A stretch of DNA of 64,000 nt from Dokdonia pacifica (GCF_900188275.1 NZ_FZNY01000003.1:124001-188000); one strand, 5' to 3'. Shown: positions 1-9,286, counted from the first letter of the stretch. A program made the numbers and translations. The notes: generated by a model not told the origin, from the sequence alone.

Positions 1-436
1 AATGCTATAGAATAGTAACGTTTTCAAAGTGAGGTTGTTTAGGGAAATGTTCTATTTAAATATAAGAAAATATATTTTGATGATTTATAGGTTTTTATTG
101 AGTAGTTACATTGTTTGTTTATTAAGAATTATTTGTTGTGTATTACGCTTTCGCGAAAGCGTATTTTTCATTTCCCTAAATTGGTGCTATATTTTTTACC
201 AGTATTATTAGAGATATCACTTGTTTTAGCAATACTAAATTGACAAATAAATAATACAAGAATTTAAATGGTATTTAGGGAGGTTTTCATTTTAAAGTGA
301 TATTCATAAATATTATACCTGCAATGTAAATTGAGATCGTATATAAAAAAATAAGCGCAAACGCGTATTATATAAGAGTTAACACGTATTAAAGCAAAAG
401 AAATTGAATTGAACATAAAAAAAGAGTTATTGACTG
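1..436. other. AT-rich region without a recognisable gene
   Basis: No convincing gene is visible. A 60-codon open frame at 29-211 runs through a copy of the iterated palindrome (147-160) and has no recognisable domain, so I do not call it. A 12-bp perfect inverted repeat (TTTAGGGAAATG at 38-49, its complement at 169-180) encloses that palindrome. The rest is AT-rich. It lies downstream of the response regulator gene at 437-1087. Confidence 0.5.
147..160. repeat. Iterated palindrome copy 1 (intergenic)
   Basis: GCTTTCGCGAAAGC, with outer bases AC/GT also matching. Inside the gene-free 5' end, within the 38-180 inverted repeat. Confidence 0.95.
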
Positions 437-1087
437 CTAAAAATTTGATATAATATCTTTATTCTTTAATGCCCAATAGGTAACTGAATTTGTGACGCCT
501 TCAATGCCTAATTTATGAACCATGTTACTTCGATGTTTTTCGATTGTTCGTATAGATACTCCTAAAGTATTAGCTAATTCAGTATTAGGTGTTTTTAGAG
601 CAATTAATTTTAAAATAGTAATTTCAGAAGGTGTTAATAGTTTTATTTTCTTCAATTCTTCAGTAGCATTTTTTAATGAAAAATCATCAAAAGATGGACT
701 GAAATAGACTTTGTCATTAAGTACAGCTTCTATGCATTGTTCTATTTCAAGAAAACTATCTTCTTTTAACAGATAGCCATTAATGTATAGGGATTTTGCC
801 TTTTTTATATAATCTATTTCTCTGAGGTAGGAAAGTATGATAAATTTAGTGTCGATCCCTTTATCTTTTATCATCTTTATGACGTCAAACCCCGTTAATA
901 ATGGCATGTTTATATCTAAGATTGCTAATTTTGGTTTTAATCTTAGTATTAACTCCAAGGCATGCATACCATCTTTGGCTTGTCCTATAACGGAATAATG
1001 GTTTTTAGTAAACTCATTATATAATCCTTTTAAAAGCATAGGATGATCATCAGCTATTACTAATGAAATATTTTCTTTTTTTATCAT
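437..1087 (-). CDS. LuxR/NarL-family response regulator
   Basis: Cytoplasmic DNA-binding response regulator of 216 aa, the usual length. The receiver domain (about 1-120) has the acidic pair D13/D14, the phospho-acceptor D58 in LAILDINMP and the conserved K108. The C-terminal LuxR helix-turn-helix (about 148-210) carries the typical LTPSE start and the SIRTIEKHRSNM recognition helix. Its start codon overlaps the stop of the upstream kinase gene in a TAATG arrangement (1085-1089), so the two are almost certainly translated together and form a cognate pair. The target genes cannot be read from the sequence. Confidence 0.93.
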   Translation of the reverse strand: MIKKENISLVIADDHPMLLKGLYNEFTKNHYSVIGQAKDGMHALELILRLKPKLAILDINMPLLTGFDVIKMIKDKGIDTKFIILSYLREIDYIKKAKSLYINGYLLKEDSFLEIEQCIEAVLNDKVYFSPSFDDFSLKNATEELKKIKLLTPSEITILKLIALKTPNTELANTLGVSIRTIEKHRSNMVHKLGIEGVTNSVTYWALKNKDIISNF

Positions 1088-3105
1088 TACGAAATGGGTG
1101 TTATGAGTTCCAAGGTTGTCCCTTTATGATCACTATTAATAAATAGTTTAGATTTAATTATTTTGGTTCGTTCTAGGAGTGTTTTCATTCCTAAGCCAGA
1201 ATTTGACTGAATTTTTTCGGTAAATTCAAAACCTATACCGTTGTCTTTTATAACAGTTTTTATAGCATCTGTCTTTTTTGTAATTAATATAGAAACTGAT
1301 TTTGCGTTCGCATGTTTTACTATATTATTTAATATTTCTTGAATGATACGATATAAATGCAAGGCATTTTGTTTAGACAATATATCATCAATATTATCAA
1401 TCTCTGAAATGAAAAATAAATCAGTATTAGCATCTACTTCAATGATCATTGATTGTATGCTGTTAGTAATGCCAAGATGTTCGAAAGTAGTGGGATATAA
1501 ACTTTTAGATATGCCTCTTAATTCCTTCATAGTGTTTTTGGCTAAATCATTAATGTCATTATTTTTAAAGGATTTTATTTTCTTGGTAAGTAACGTAAGT
1601 TTTTGTCCAACGCTATCGTGTAAGTCTCTAGCCATTTGTGTGCGTTGCTCTTCTTGAGTTTTTATTAATTCTTGAGAAAATAATTCTTGATTATGTTTTT
1701 CTTTTCTAGAGAAATTCCTCGAATGGATTAAATAAATAATTGTAAATCCAAGAGACAGGCTTAGACCTCCAAAAATCAACCACTGATTTTTGATTTTATG
1801 TTGTTGATCTAAAACCGAGATTTCTGATTGTTGTTCTGATATTTGAAAATCCCTTTTTTCTGTTTCGTATAAGGTTTGATAAAAAAGTAGTGCTTTCGTT
1901 TTTTGTACTGAACTTACAGAATCTTTTAGAGTTACATACGTTATATAATGTTTATAAGAGTTTTTAATATCCCCTAACATTTTATATATATGAGCTAATT
2001 TTTCTTCTATAAGATAACTACCTCTTATCTCACCAATAGATTTTCTGTAATCTAAGGTCCAGGTAGCTTCTATTAGGGCTTTATTATAATCTTGAATAGA
2101 AATATAATAATCTACAAGTGCAGATCTGTAATTGTCTTCAAAAGGAATAGGTGTGCGTGTTATATATGTTGTTTGAATATTATTGTAAATTTCTTTAGCT
2201 TGATCTATACTGTCGTTTTCTGAGTAGGCACTTAATAATCCATAATGAATCATTGGACTTATCCCTAGATTGTAATCTGGTTCATTTACAAGTGTGTATG
2301 CTTCTTTTAAATATGCTATTCTTACTTTTTCATTTCCTAACATTTCTTGTTCTAAAGATGCATTGTATAGATTTGGTATTAAAACATTGAGTAGATGCAT
2401 GCGGCGTGAGAGAGTAAGGATTTCTTCTCGCTCTTTTTTTGCTTCTTCTAGAAAACCTATCTTGGAATATAAGGTAGCCAATGAGGCTCTGACATCTAGA
2501 AGCTTTGATGTGTCTTTTGCTTTTTGAAATACTTGAGCAGATTCTATTAGTAATTTAGAAGCTGTCGCATAGTCTCCGGTGTCTTGATATGCGGCAGACT
2601 TATACGCTCGTACAATAGCATACTTAATAGAGTCTCGATCTAACAAAGCATATTGCTCTGCCTTTTCATATATGGGAATCGATTCTAATAACTCTCCTGA
2701 AAAAAAATAACTATCACCTGCATTAGTATATAGTTGAGCTAAAAGACCAGAATTTTTAACATCTAAATTTAGTTTTTCAAAAGAATTAAATACTTTGATG
2801 CCTTCTTTTGGGTTTCTAGCTCTATTAGCGTAATAAAAAATGAGATCTCCTGTTTGCCAAACACCTAAGTGTATAGAGTCTAGTTCATAAGCATAATGAA
2901 TAGTTTGCTTAACGATAGAGTCAAATTGTAATTTATGATTATAACGAGTAAGCTTAGTAAGACTATCTAAATAATAAAGTTTTTCCGAACCTGTAGAATT
3001 ATGAATAATCCTTTTAAGGTTCTTAACTTTATTTTGAATAGAAGTTTCTTGGGAATTACAAATTAGGGTACCGCCAAGTAATAGGTGTAATAATAACCGT
3101 TTCAA
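1087..3105 (-). CDS. TPR-containing sensor histidine kinase (HisKA_3 type)
   Basis: 672-aa membrane sensor kinase. An N-terminal signal segment is followed by a long extracytoplasmic region of helical TPR-like repeats (about 60-400), one transmembrane helix (about 440-460), a coiled-coil linker, and a HisKA_3 dimerisation domain with the phospho-acceptor H496 in ARDLHDSVGQ. The HATPase domain follows, with N-box EILNNIVKHA and G-box DNGIGF. This is the common flavobacterial NarL-type kinase layout, with TPRs as the sensor; the ligand is unknown. It sits directly upstream of, and overlaps by one base, the response regulator gene, its likely partner. Confidence 0.92.
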   Translation of the reverse strand: MKRLLLHLLLGGTLICNSQETSIQNKVKNLKRIIHNSTGSEKLYYLDSLTKLTRYNHKLQFDSIVKQTIHYAYELDSIHLGVWQTGDLIFYYANRARNPKEGIKVFNSFEKLNLDVKNSGLLAQLYTNAGDSYFFSGELLESIPIYEKAEQYALLDRDSIKYAIVRAYKSAAYQDTGDYATASKLLIESAQVFQKAKDTSKLLDVRASLATLYSKIGFLEEAKKEREEILTLSRRMHLLNVLIPNLYNASLEQEMLGNEKVRIAYLKEAYTLVNEPDYNLGISPMIHYGLLSAYSENDSIDQAKEIYNNIQTTYITRTPIPFEDNYRSALVDYYISIQDYNKALIEATWTLDYRKSIGEIRGSYLIEEKLAHIYKMLGDIKNSYKHYITYVTLKDSVSSVQKTKALLFYQTLYETEKRDFQISEQQSEISVLDQQHKIKNQWLIFGGLSLSLGFTIIYLIHSRNFSRKEKHNQELFSQELIKTQEEQRTQMARDLHDSVGQKLTLLTKKIKSFKNNDINDLAKNTMKELRGISKSLYPTTFEHLGITNSIQSMIIEVDANTDLFFISEIDNIDDILSKQNALHLYRIIQEILNNIVKHANAKSVSILITKKTDAIKTVIKDNGIGFEFTEKIQSNSGLGMKTLLERTKIIKSKLFINSDHKGTTLELITPIS

Positions 3106-3264
3106 TTATAGGGAAACTTTAATTTAACTTAGAGGAGGTATAGGATAAAGATATTGAAAATATCTCTTGTATAATTATATTTTAACTTTAAATAATATAT
3201 TTTATCTATAGTTAAAATATAGAAATACTTATATCTTTCATTATATGAGAAGAATGAAAAAAAC

Positions 3265-3305
3265 AAAAGCCATATCAATGCAAATACATGCTTGATATGG
3301 CTTTT
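3265..3305. terminator. Hairpin with 13-bp stem, possible bidirectional terminator
   Basis: AAAAGCCATATCA (3265-3277) pairs perfectly with 3293-3305. T-rich tracts follow on both strands. It could end a transcript of the structured spacer to its right (minus strand) or stop read-through toward it. Confidence 0.55.
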
Positions 3306-3712
3306 TTGGTATTTTAAATAGTAAAAAACTTGACGTTTGTAAGGGATGTTTCATTCCTATAAAACTATTTAAAATGCCTTCAAAACATGAATTGTAACCT
3401 TGAATTACAATTAGGATGTTTTGATGTGGTCGCTTTTACTTAAGATTTTTCGATGTATGCTTTATTGATAGTTGTACGCTATTAATTAATAATACATCTA
3501 GCTTTTGCAGCGCTTCTTGTTAGTTTTATCACGACCGAGTTTCTGAATAACATATGTTTTTTGAAACTTTTTTGGGCTAATACAATATGAACAGAATCGC
3601 TTATTTCGTATTAAGCTTACCTAAAGATAATTAATTTTATTGCTCAATAAACAGGGGAGTATGATTTTAATTATCAACCGTTTATGAACTTAGGTTGTTA
3701 ACAATTGTGCAT

Positions 3713-3746
3713 AAAAAAGCTTTTGATGGATATCAAAAGCTTTTTT
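3713..3746 (-). terminator. rplS terminator
   Basis: A 15-bp perfect stem (3713-3727 with 3732-3746), a 4-base loop, and a T-run on the minus strand, 26 bp past the rplS stop codon. Confidence 0.85.
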
Positions 3747-3771
3747 TATATTTCGTAATGAAGGTGGTTTC

Positions 3772-4122
3772 TTAAGAACGCTTTTCTTTAATACGGGCTT
3801 TCTTACCAGTAAGACCTCTGAAATAGTAGATACGAGCTCTACGTACACTACCTCTTTTGTTAACCTCTATTTTTTGGATAGATGGTAGGTTTAATGGGAA
3901 AACACGTTCTACGCCAATAGTTCCAGACATTTTTCTAATTGTAAATGTTTGAGTTCTTCCAGTTCCTCTTAATTGGATTACAACTCCTCTAAAGAACTGT
4001 GTACGGCTTTTTTCACCTTCTTTAATTTCGTAGTAAACAGTAATGGTATCACCAGCACTAAATTCTGGTAAATCATTCTTTGTTATAAATTCGTCTTGTA
4101 CAAATTTTACTAAATCTTCCAT
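3772..4122 (-). CDS. rplS: 50S ribosomal protein L19
   Basis: Large-subunit ribosomal protein at the 30S-50S interface. The family pattern is clear: MEDLVKFVQDEF start, DTITVYYEIKEG, RTQFFRGVVIQ, the IRKMSGTIGVERVFPLN core, and a basic C-terminus with RRARIYYFRGLTGKKARI. The open frame extends upstream to 4197, but those codons cover the promoter at 4195-4224. The ATG at 4122 gives 116 aa, the normal L19 length, so I choose it. It is a single-gene unit with its own promoter and terminator. Confidence 0.96.
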   Translation of the reverse strand: MEDLVKFVQDEFITKNDLPEFSAGDTITVYYEIKEGEKSRTQFFRGVVIQLRGTGRTQTFTIRKMSGTIGVERVFPLNLPSIQKIEVNKRGSVRRARIYYFRGLTGKKARIKEKRS

Positions 4123-4194
4123 GATGATGGATTTTATATTTTTTAAGTTAGTGCAACATTCACGATTCTCGTCAGAGGTTGATCTAAGCGGATG

Positions 4195-4224
4195 CAAAAG
4201 TACAATTTTAAATTACTTAAGCAA
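4195..4224 (-). promoter_or_regulatory. rplS promoter (Bacteroidota type)
   Basis: On the minus strand, TTG (4222-4224), a 19-bp spacer, then TACTTTTG (4195-4202). This fits the TTG-N19-TAnnTTTG consensus exactly. It places transcription start near 4188 and rules out a coding start above it. Confidence 0.75.
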
Positions 4225-4283
4225 TGTTATTTTGATTATTTTTTAATTGAATAGTTCTTATACTTTATATGTATAAACAACAA

Positions 4284-4313
4284 AAAAACTTCTACAGACT
4301 TGTAGAAGTTTTT
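4284..4313 (-). terminator. rpsT terminator
   Basis: A 13-bp stem (4284-4296 with 4301-4313), a 4-base loop, and a T-run on the minus strand, just past the rpsT stop codon. Confidence 0.85.
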
Positions 4314-4333
4314 AAATTTTATGGAGAAGCAAC

Positions 4334-4585
4334 TTATAGTGCTGCTACGTGCTTAGCGAGTTTTGATTTTAAATTAGCCGCTTTGTTAGAATGAATAACA
4401 TTACGTTTTGCTAATTTATCTATCATTGAAACTACAGCAGGATAAAGAGTTTCTGCTTCTTTCTTAGAAGAAAGATCGCGTAATTTCTTGATCGCATTAC
4501 GAGTAGTTTTATGCTGATACTTATTTCTCAGTCTTTTTGACTCGTTACTTCTAATTCTCTTTAATGCTGACTTGTGATTTGCCAT
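4334..4585 (-). CDS. rpsT: 30S ribosomal protein S20
   Basis: Small-subunit protein that binds 16S rRNA. It is 83 aa, very basic and helical, with the typical [15 protein letters not shown] start and the KNVIHxNKAA-type segment near residue 63. It lies 30 bp downstream of a tRNA-Glu gene on the same strand with no terminator between, so it may share transcripts from the tRNA promoter at 4844-4873. Confidence 0.96.
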   Translation of the reverse strand: MANHKSALKRIRSNESKRLRNKYQHKTTRNAIKKLRDLSSKKEAETLYPAVVSMIDKLAKRNVIHSNKAANLKSKLAKHVAAL

Positions 4586-4615
4586 TGTCTTACTTTAATT
4601 ATATTATAAAATATG

Positions 4616-4687
4616 TAGCCCGTAGGGGAATCGAACCCCTCTTACCAGGATGAAAACCTGGCGTCCTAGCCGATAGACGAACGGGCC
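4616..4687 (-). tRNA. tRNA-Glu (anticodon TTC), second copy
   Basis: A 72-nt cloverleaf on the minus strand: a 7-bp acceptor stem starting GGCCCGT and closing with a G-U pair, an anticodon arm CCAGG-TTTTCAT-CCTGG with anticodon TTC, and a T-loop GGTTCGATTCC. CCA is not encoded. It is identical over its length to the copy at 4746-4817. Confidence 0.96.
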
Positions 4688-4745
4688 TAGGTAACATTTT
4701 GAAACTTAAAATACATGTGTAATTTTTATTTCAAATGTTGTTTTG

Positions 4746-4817
4746 TAGCCCGTAGGGGAATCGAACCCCTCTTACCAGGATGAAAACCTGGCGTCCTAGC
4801 CGATAGACGAACGGGCC
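4746..4817 (-). tRNA. tRNA-Glu (anticodon TTC), first copy
   Basis: Same 72-nt sequence and structure as the downstream copy, 58 bp away. It stands first in the tRNA-tRNA-rpsT series and has a consensus promoter just upstream. Confidence 0.96.
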
Positions 4818-4843
4818 TAGAACAATTGCTTAAATTGCGGATG

Positions 4844-4873
4844 CAAAAATACAACTATTTTCACATGACACAA
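4844..4873 (-). promoter_or_regulatory. tRNA-Glu promoter
   Basis: On the minus strand TTG (4871-4873), 19 bp, TATTTTTG (4844-4851). The bases after the -7 element, GCATCCGC, are the same as those after the rplS -7 element, which suggests a shared start-site motif for growth-rate genes. Confidence 0.75.
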
Positions 4874-4900
4874 GTCTAAATTGAACTTTTTTTAAAATAT

Positions 4901-6379
4901 TTAATATGCCTTTGCAAATAGTACTCTTTGAGTAGATGGTGCACCACTATAAACACAGCTTCCATCTTCTTTTGGATTGTCTAATGGAATGCATCGTATG
5001 GTAGCTTTAGTAAGCTCTTTGATTTTATTTTCAGTCTCAGCAGTTCCATCCCAATGAGCACTTATAAATCCTCCCTTAGATTCTAATATATCTTTAAATT
5101 CATCAAAGTTTTGTACTTCTGTAATATGGGTATCTCTATATGCTTTCGCTTTATTATATAAGTTTTCTTGAATATCTTTTAGAAGCTGCACTACAGTGTC
5201 AACAACATCCTCTTTTGCGACAAACTCTTTTGTAAGTGTATCTCTTCTGGCAAGCTCTACAGTTCGTTTTTCTAAATCTTTTGGACCTATTCCAATTCTG
5301 AGTGGCACTCCTTTTAATTCATACTCATTAAATTTCCAACCTGGTTTATGAGTATCTCTATCATCAAACTTAACAGTCACATTGTGAAGTCTTAAGTCAT
5401 TAACAATTTCATTAGCTACTTGGGAGATAGCATCTAATTGTTCTTGATTCCTATAAATAGGGACAATCACCACTTGGTAAGGTGCTAAGTTTGGAGGTAG
5501 TACAAGTCCCTGATCATCACTATGGGTCATGATAAGTGCACCCATAAGGCGTGTAGACACTCCCCAAGATGTAGCCCATACATGTTCTTGTTTCCCTTCT
5601 TTTGTTGCAAACTTTACATCAAATGCTTTCGCGAAATTTTGCCCTAAGAAATGTGATGTTCCTGCTTGCAGTGCTTTACCATCTTGCATTAATGCTTCAA
5701 TGCAAAATGTTTCGTCAGCTCCAGCAAAACGTTCACTTTCTGTTTTTAAACCTTTAATGACTGGTACTGCTAGAAAATTCTCTACAAACGTTGCGTATAC
5801 ATTATTCATTAAATCAGCTTCTGCTACAGCTTCCTCTTTTGTAGCATGCGCAGTGTGACCTTCTTGCCATAAAAACTCTGCTGTACGCAAGAATAAACGT
5901 GTACGCATTTCCCAACGTACAACATTTGCCCATTGGTTTATTAATAATGGTAAATCTCGATATGATTGTATCCATCCTTTATAGGTATTCCATATAATAG
6001 CTTCACTTGTTGGTCTTACAACAAGTTCTTCTTGAAGTTTTGCTTCAGGGTCTACAATAAGTTTTCCTTCATTATCAGGATCTGTTTTAAGTCTATAGTG
6101 AGTAACAACAGCACACTCTTTTGCAAATCCTTCTGCATTTTTTTCTTCAGCTTCAAAAAGACTTTTAGGAACAAAAAGAGGGAAGTATGCATTTTGATGT
6201 CCAGTCTCTTTAAACATTCTATCAAGCTCTGCTTGCATTTTCTCCCAGATAGCAAATCCGTATGGTTTGATGACCATGCATCCACGTACAGCAGAATTCT
6301 CTGCAAGATCAGCTTTTACAACAAGTTCATTATACCATTTTGAGTAATCTTCGCTTCTTTTTGTTAAGTTCTTCCCCAT
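4901..6379 (-). CDS. proS: Prolyl-tRNA synthetase (archaeal/eukaryote type)
   Basis: Charges tRNA-Pro with proline in the cytoplasm. At 492 aa, with the class II core and no bacterial editing insertion, it is the short archaeal/eukaryote-like ProRS used by Bacteroidota. Visible signatures are [16 protein letters not shown] at the N-terminus, the [11 protein letters not shown] motif 2 region, [16 protein letters not shown]-like sequence near 165-180, [14 protein letters not shown], and a C-terminal aromatic end (FAKAY). A partial copy of the iterated palindrome (5625-5637) lies within it. Transcribed alone; the divergent gene starts at 6483. Confidence 0.96.
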   Translation of the reverse strand: MGKNLTKRSEDYSKWYNELVVKADLAENSAVRGCMVIKPYGFAIWEKMQAELDRMFKETGHQNAYFPLFVPKSLFEAEEKNAEGFAKECAVVTHYRLKTDPDNEGKLIVDPEAKLQEELVVRPTSEAIIWNTYKGWIQSYRDLPLLINQWANVVRWEMRTRLFLRTAEFLWQEGHTAHATKEEAVAEADLMNNVYATFVENFLAVPVIKGLKTESERFAGADETFCIEALMQDGKALQAGTSHFLGQNFAKAFDVKFATKEGKQEHVWATSWGVSTRLMGALIMTHSDDQGLVLPPNLAPYQVVIVPIYRNQEQLDAISQVANEIVNDLRLHNVTVKFDDRDTHKPGWKFNEYELKGVPLRIGIGPKDLEKRTVELARRDTLTKEFVAKEDVVDTVVQLLKDIQENLYNKAKAYRDTHITEVQNFDEFKDILESKGGFISAHWDGTAETENKIKELTKATIRCIPLDNPKEDGSCVYSGAPSTQRVLFAKAY

Positions 6380-6482
6380 AAAAGGTTATTTTGGCACAAA
6401 ATTTGTGACTATATTAGACAAATAATAATTAATACAAAATTAGTTATTTTTAGTACGAACAACAATTAAACACTTTAGAGAT

Positions 6483-7664
6483 ATGCAACTTTCTTCTACT
6501 CTTAAAATCACTCTAAAAACCTTCCTTTTTTCTGGGTTGGCAGCAATAACCCTTTTCTCTTGTAGTTCTTCACAAGCAGTATATGACGATGATGGTATAT
6601 ATAATGGTAATGATACTGCAGCAACACAAGAAAAAGAAACCGATAGTCTAAGCGCTAAAGATTTGGTTTATAAAAATTATTTTGAAGAAGAAGCAGAAGC
6701 GCTAGAAGATCTTATTGAAGAAGATGCAATATTTACAGATGTAGATTCTTATTCTTCAGAAGAAGATGCACAGTATGTAGAAGGCGATGGGTATGATACT
6801 AATCGCGGTGCTTGGGGAGATGAGACAGAAACTACTATTGTAAATGTATATAATAATACTCCTTTCTGGGGAGGCGGTTTCTGGGGCGGAGGCTACTGGG
6901 GCAATGCATACTGGGGAGGTGGTTACTGGGGTAATCCTTATTGGGGAGGCTTCTGGGGACCTAGATTTGGAGGTTTCTTTAACCCATACTTTGGTTTTGG
7001 AAACTTTTATAACCCATATTACTGCTTTGGATATGGAAACGGTTTCGGCTTTGGAGGTTTCAATAACAACTTTGCATATGGTAGTAGATATAATAGAGGA
7101 AGAAACGCTGTAGCATATCACAATGGTAGAAGAACTTCAAGATCAGCAGTAGCACAAAGAGATGCTAGAAGAGCAGCAACTAGAAATGCATTAGCTAGTC
7201 GAGGTAATAGATCTAGAGCAACTTTTTCAAGAAATAGAGGTACAACACAACCTAGAACTACATCTAGTAGAGGAACAGGAAGTAATTATAGAGATGGTGT
7301 TTCTCGCGGAAGCGCAAATTCAAATAGACCTAGTTATAGTAGAGGTGGAGGTAATCGTCCATCGTCAGCTTCTAGACCTAGTGGAAATAGTCGCCCTAGC
7401 TATTCTAGAGGAGGAAATTCAAGACCAAGCGGTAGTGCGCGTCCAAGCGGTACACGTCCTCAAGGTTCTGCAAGACCAGCTGGTCGTCCAGCAACAAGAC
7501 CATCTGCAAGACCTAGTAGTTCAAGATCTAGACCATCATATTCTAGACCATCTTCTTCAAGAAGTAGTAGTTCAAGAAGTAGCGGTTTCTCAAGAGGAAG
7601 CAGTTCTTCAAGATCTTCAGGAGCTTCAAGAGGTGGATCACGTGGAGGAGGAAGAAGAGGATAA
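6483..7664 (+). CDS. Secreted lipoprotein with Gly/Trp-rich and Arg/Ser-rich low-complexity tracts
   Basis: 393 aa, function not recognised. A signal peptide ends in a lipobox (TLFSC, Cys27). An acidic stretch (about 35-115) is followed by a Gly/Trp/Tyr-rich tract (about 125-200) built of short repeats such as FWGGGYWGN, and then a 190-residue tail of Arg, Ser and Gly with PSYSRGG/RPS repeats. The tail's charge suggests binding to an acidic surface polymer or nucleic acid, but this is inference. It is followed 50 bp later by the FadL-like gene. Flavobacteria often carry such proteins with little sequence conservation outside the signal and Gly/Trp regions. Confidence 0.8.
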   Translation: MQLSSTLKITLKTFLFSGLAAITLFSCSSSQAVYDDDGIYNGNDTAATQEKETDSLSAKDLVYKNYFEEEAEALEDLIEEDAIFTDVDSYSSEEDAQYVEGDGYDTNRGAWGDETETTIVNVYNNTPFWGGGFWGGGYWGNAYWGGGYWGNPYWGGFWGPRFGGFFNPYFGFGNFYNPYYCFGYGNGFGFGGFNNNFAYGSRYNRGRNAVAYHNGRRTSRSAVAQRDARRAATRNALASRGNRSRATFSRNRGTTQPRTTSSRGTGSNYRDGVSRGSANSNRPSYSRGGGNRPSSASRPSGNSRPSYSRGGNSRPSGSARPSGTRPQGSARPAGRPATRPSARPSSSRSRPSYSRPSSSRSSSSRSSGFSRGSSSSRSSGASRGGSRGGGRRG

Positions 7665-7714
7665 ATAGACGCTTTTAAAATTTATTCAAGAAATACTTAG
7701 CTAGATATTTAATC

Positions 7715-9232
7715 ATGAAAAAAGTATATATACTCGTTGCACTTATGAGTGTGACACTGACATCTTATGCTCAAAACATAACAGATGCCTTACGATTAGG
7801 AACTACAGATATTACAGGTACAGCTCGCTTTAGAGCATTAGGAGGAGCTTTCGGAGCATTAGGAGGAGATCTAAGTGCTATAGGTATTAATCCAGCAAGT
7901 AGTGCCATATTTACAAGAGGTACTACGTCATTTACATTAGCCGTAGATAGTTATGATAGCGATGTGAATTATTTTGGAACTACAAACAATACTTCTGATG
8001 AAGATGTTTCTTTTAGTCAAGCAGGAGGGGTATTTATCATTGAAGGAAATCCAAGTTCAAAATGGAATAAAATAGCATTAGCTTTTAATTATGATCGCTC
8101 TGCAAATTTAGATGATCAATTTTTCGCATCTGGTATTGGAGATATTTCTATAGCTAACTACTTTGCTGATTTTGCACAAGGAGTTCCATTGGATTTATTA
8201 CAATTACAAAGCGGCGAAAGTATCACAAGTTTATATCAATTTTTAGGAGAACAAGAAGGGTTTGGAGCACAACAAGCATTTTTAGGTTTCCAATCTTTTA
8301 TAATAGATCCAGTTGATATTAATGATCCTAATAATACAGTATACACACCTAATATTGTTGGAAATGAATTTGATCAACGATATTCATTTATATCAGAAGG
8401 GTATAACAGTAAAGCGTCCTTTAATGTAGGAGCACAGTATGAAGAAAGACTATCTTTTGGATTTAATCTAAACTCTCATTTTGCAGATTATACAGAATCT
8501 ACAGAATTAGTAGAGTTTAATGATAACGAAGGAAGCCTTATCAATGAAGTACGTTTTCAAAATAGTTTACGTACCATCTCTAATGGTTTTTCTTTCCAGT
8601 TAGGTACCATAGCAAAATTACATCAAAACGTACGTTTAGGACTTACCTATGATTCTCCTACTTGGTATACGATATCAGAAGAAGGCACGCAACGTGTTTC
8701 TACAGTAGGAAGTGATATTGATGGTGATTTTACAACTTCAATTAATCCTAGAGTAACAAATATTTTTCAAGATTATGAATTAAGAGTGCCAGGGAGATAT
8801 TCAGGAAGTTTAGCGTATCTTTTTGGGAAACAAGGACTCATTAGTTTTGATTACTCGTATTCAGATTTTTCTAATCTTACGTTTAGACCTACCAATGATG
8901 CTTTCTTTCAAGATTTAAATCAACAAATTGAAAATACATTAAAAGGAGCTTCTACTTTTAGAGTAGGGGGTGAATATCGTATTAAAGAATGGAGTTTACG
9001 TGCAGGATATCGTTTTCAAGAGAGCCCTTATCAAGATGGAGAAACGGTAGGTGATTTAACAGGTTATTCTGCGGGAGTTGGTTATAATTGGGGAAATGTA
9101 AAGTTTGACCTAGCTGTAGATCTTTCAGAACAAGATCGTAACCAAGCATTATTTAATACGGGACTTACGAGTCAAGCAGCAATTCAAAGAAATAATACAG
9201 CTATTGTAGGAACACTTACATTTAGTCTGTAA
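7715..9232 (+). CDS. FadL/OMPP1-family outer-membrane transport protein
   Basis: 505-aa beta-barrel protein with a signal peptide (cleavage after SYAQ) and the family start ITDALRLGTTDITGTARF, then RALGGAFGALGGDLSAIGINPA, the N-terminal hatch signature of hydrophobic-compound porins of the FadL/TodX group. The C-terminus ends in alternating aromatic beta-strands (GTLTFSL). The substrate is not evident; databases often call such genes hemin receptors without proof. It may share a transcript with the lipoprotein upstream and ends in a hairpin at 9255-9282. Confidence 0.87.
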   Translation: MKKVYILVALMSVTLTSYAQNITDALRLGTTDITGTARFRALGGAFGALGGDLSAIGINPASSAIFTRGTTSFTLAVDSYDSDVNYFGTTNNTSDEDVSFSQAGGVFIIEGNPSSKWNKIALAFNYDRSANLDDQFFASGIGDISIANYFADFAQGVPLDLLQLQSGESITSLYQFLGEQEGFGAQQAFLGFQSFIIDPVDINDPNNTVYTPNIVGNEFDQRYSFISEGYNSKASFNVGAQYEERLSFGFNLNSHFADYTESTELVEFNDNEGSLINEVRFQNSLRTISNGFSFQLGTIAKLHQNVRLGLTYDSPTWYTISEEGTQRVSTVGSDIDGDFTTSINPRVTNIFQDYELRVPGRYSGSLAYLFGKQGLISFDYSYSDFSNLTFRPTNDAFFQDLNQQIENTLKGASTFRVGGEYRIKEWSLRAGYRFQESPYQDGETVGDLTGYSAGVGYNWGNVKFDLAVDLSEQDRNQALFNTGLTSQAAIQRNNTAIVGTLTFSL

Positions 9233-9254
9233 AACAAACATATCATATAAATAG

Positions 9255-9286
9255 AAAAGGGTAGCTATAAGCTATCCTTTTTTGTT
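9255..9286 (+). terminator. Terminator after the FadL-like gene
   Basis: A 12-bp stem with one G-U pair (9255-9266 with 9270-9281), a 3-base loop and a T-run. Confidence 0.8.

Larger units (their letters stand above)
3106..3771. other. 666-bp gene-free spacer rich in stem-loops
   Basis: No open frame of note on either strand. Several perfect or near-perfect helices are visible. An 11-bp stem, 3311-3321 with 3365-3375, encloses a 7-bp hairpin at 3342-3358 (with one G-U pair). A hairpin lies at 3381-3423 (CAAAACAT with ATGTTTTG, and an inner stem). A 7-bp GATGTAT/ATACATC pair lies between about 3451 and 3498. Terminator-like hairpins stand at both ends. The structure suggests an RNA gene or a decayed element, but I recognise no tmRNA, RNase P or SRP RNA signature. 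Confidence 0.4.

Noticed and set aside
147-160. The 14-bp palindrome as parS or a transcription terminator
   Set aside because: The sequence does not match the known parS consensus, copies are too many and spread through coding DNA, and there is no T-run after most copies.
29-211. 60-codon open frame in the 5' end
   Set aside because: It runs through a palindrome copy and an inverted repeat, has no domain or clear start signal, and looks like chance in AT-rich DNA.
3306-3712. tmRNA, RNase P RNA or integron attC site
   Set aside because: None of the conserved ends, tag codons, core helices or R-box pairs could be placed on either strand.
4616-4817. Tandem tRNA-Glu as an integration scar
   Set aside because: Both copies are complete with a shared promoter and no integrase or foreign DNA between; a simple tandem duplication explains them.
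5966-6343. 125-codon open frame opposite proS
   Set aside because: Antisense shadow of a strongly conserved gene; its composition (Phe, Ser, Lys-rich) is that of a complement frame.
7294-7668. 124-codon open frame inside the Gly/Arg-rich lipoprotein gene
   Set aside because: An out-of-frame product of low-complexity codons; Val/Leu/Gln/Glu repeats mirror the Ser/Arg repeats.
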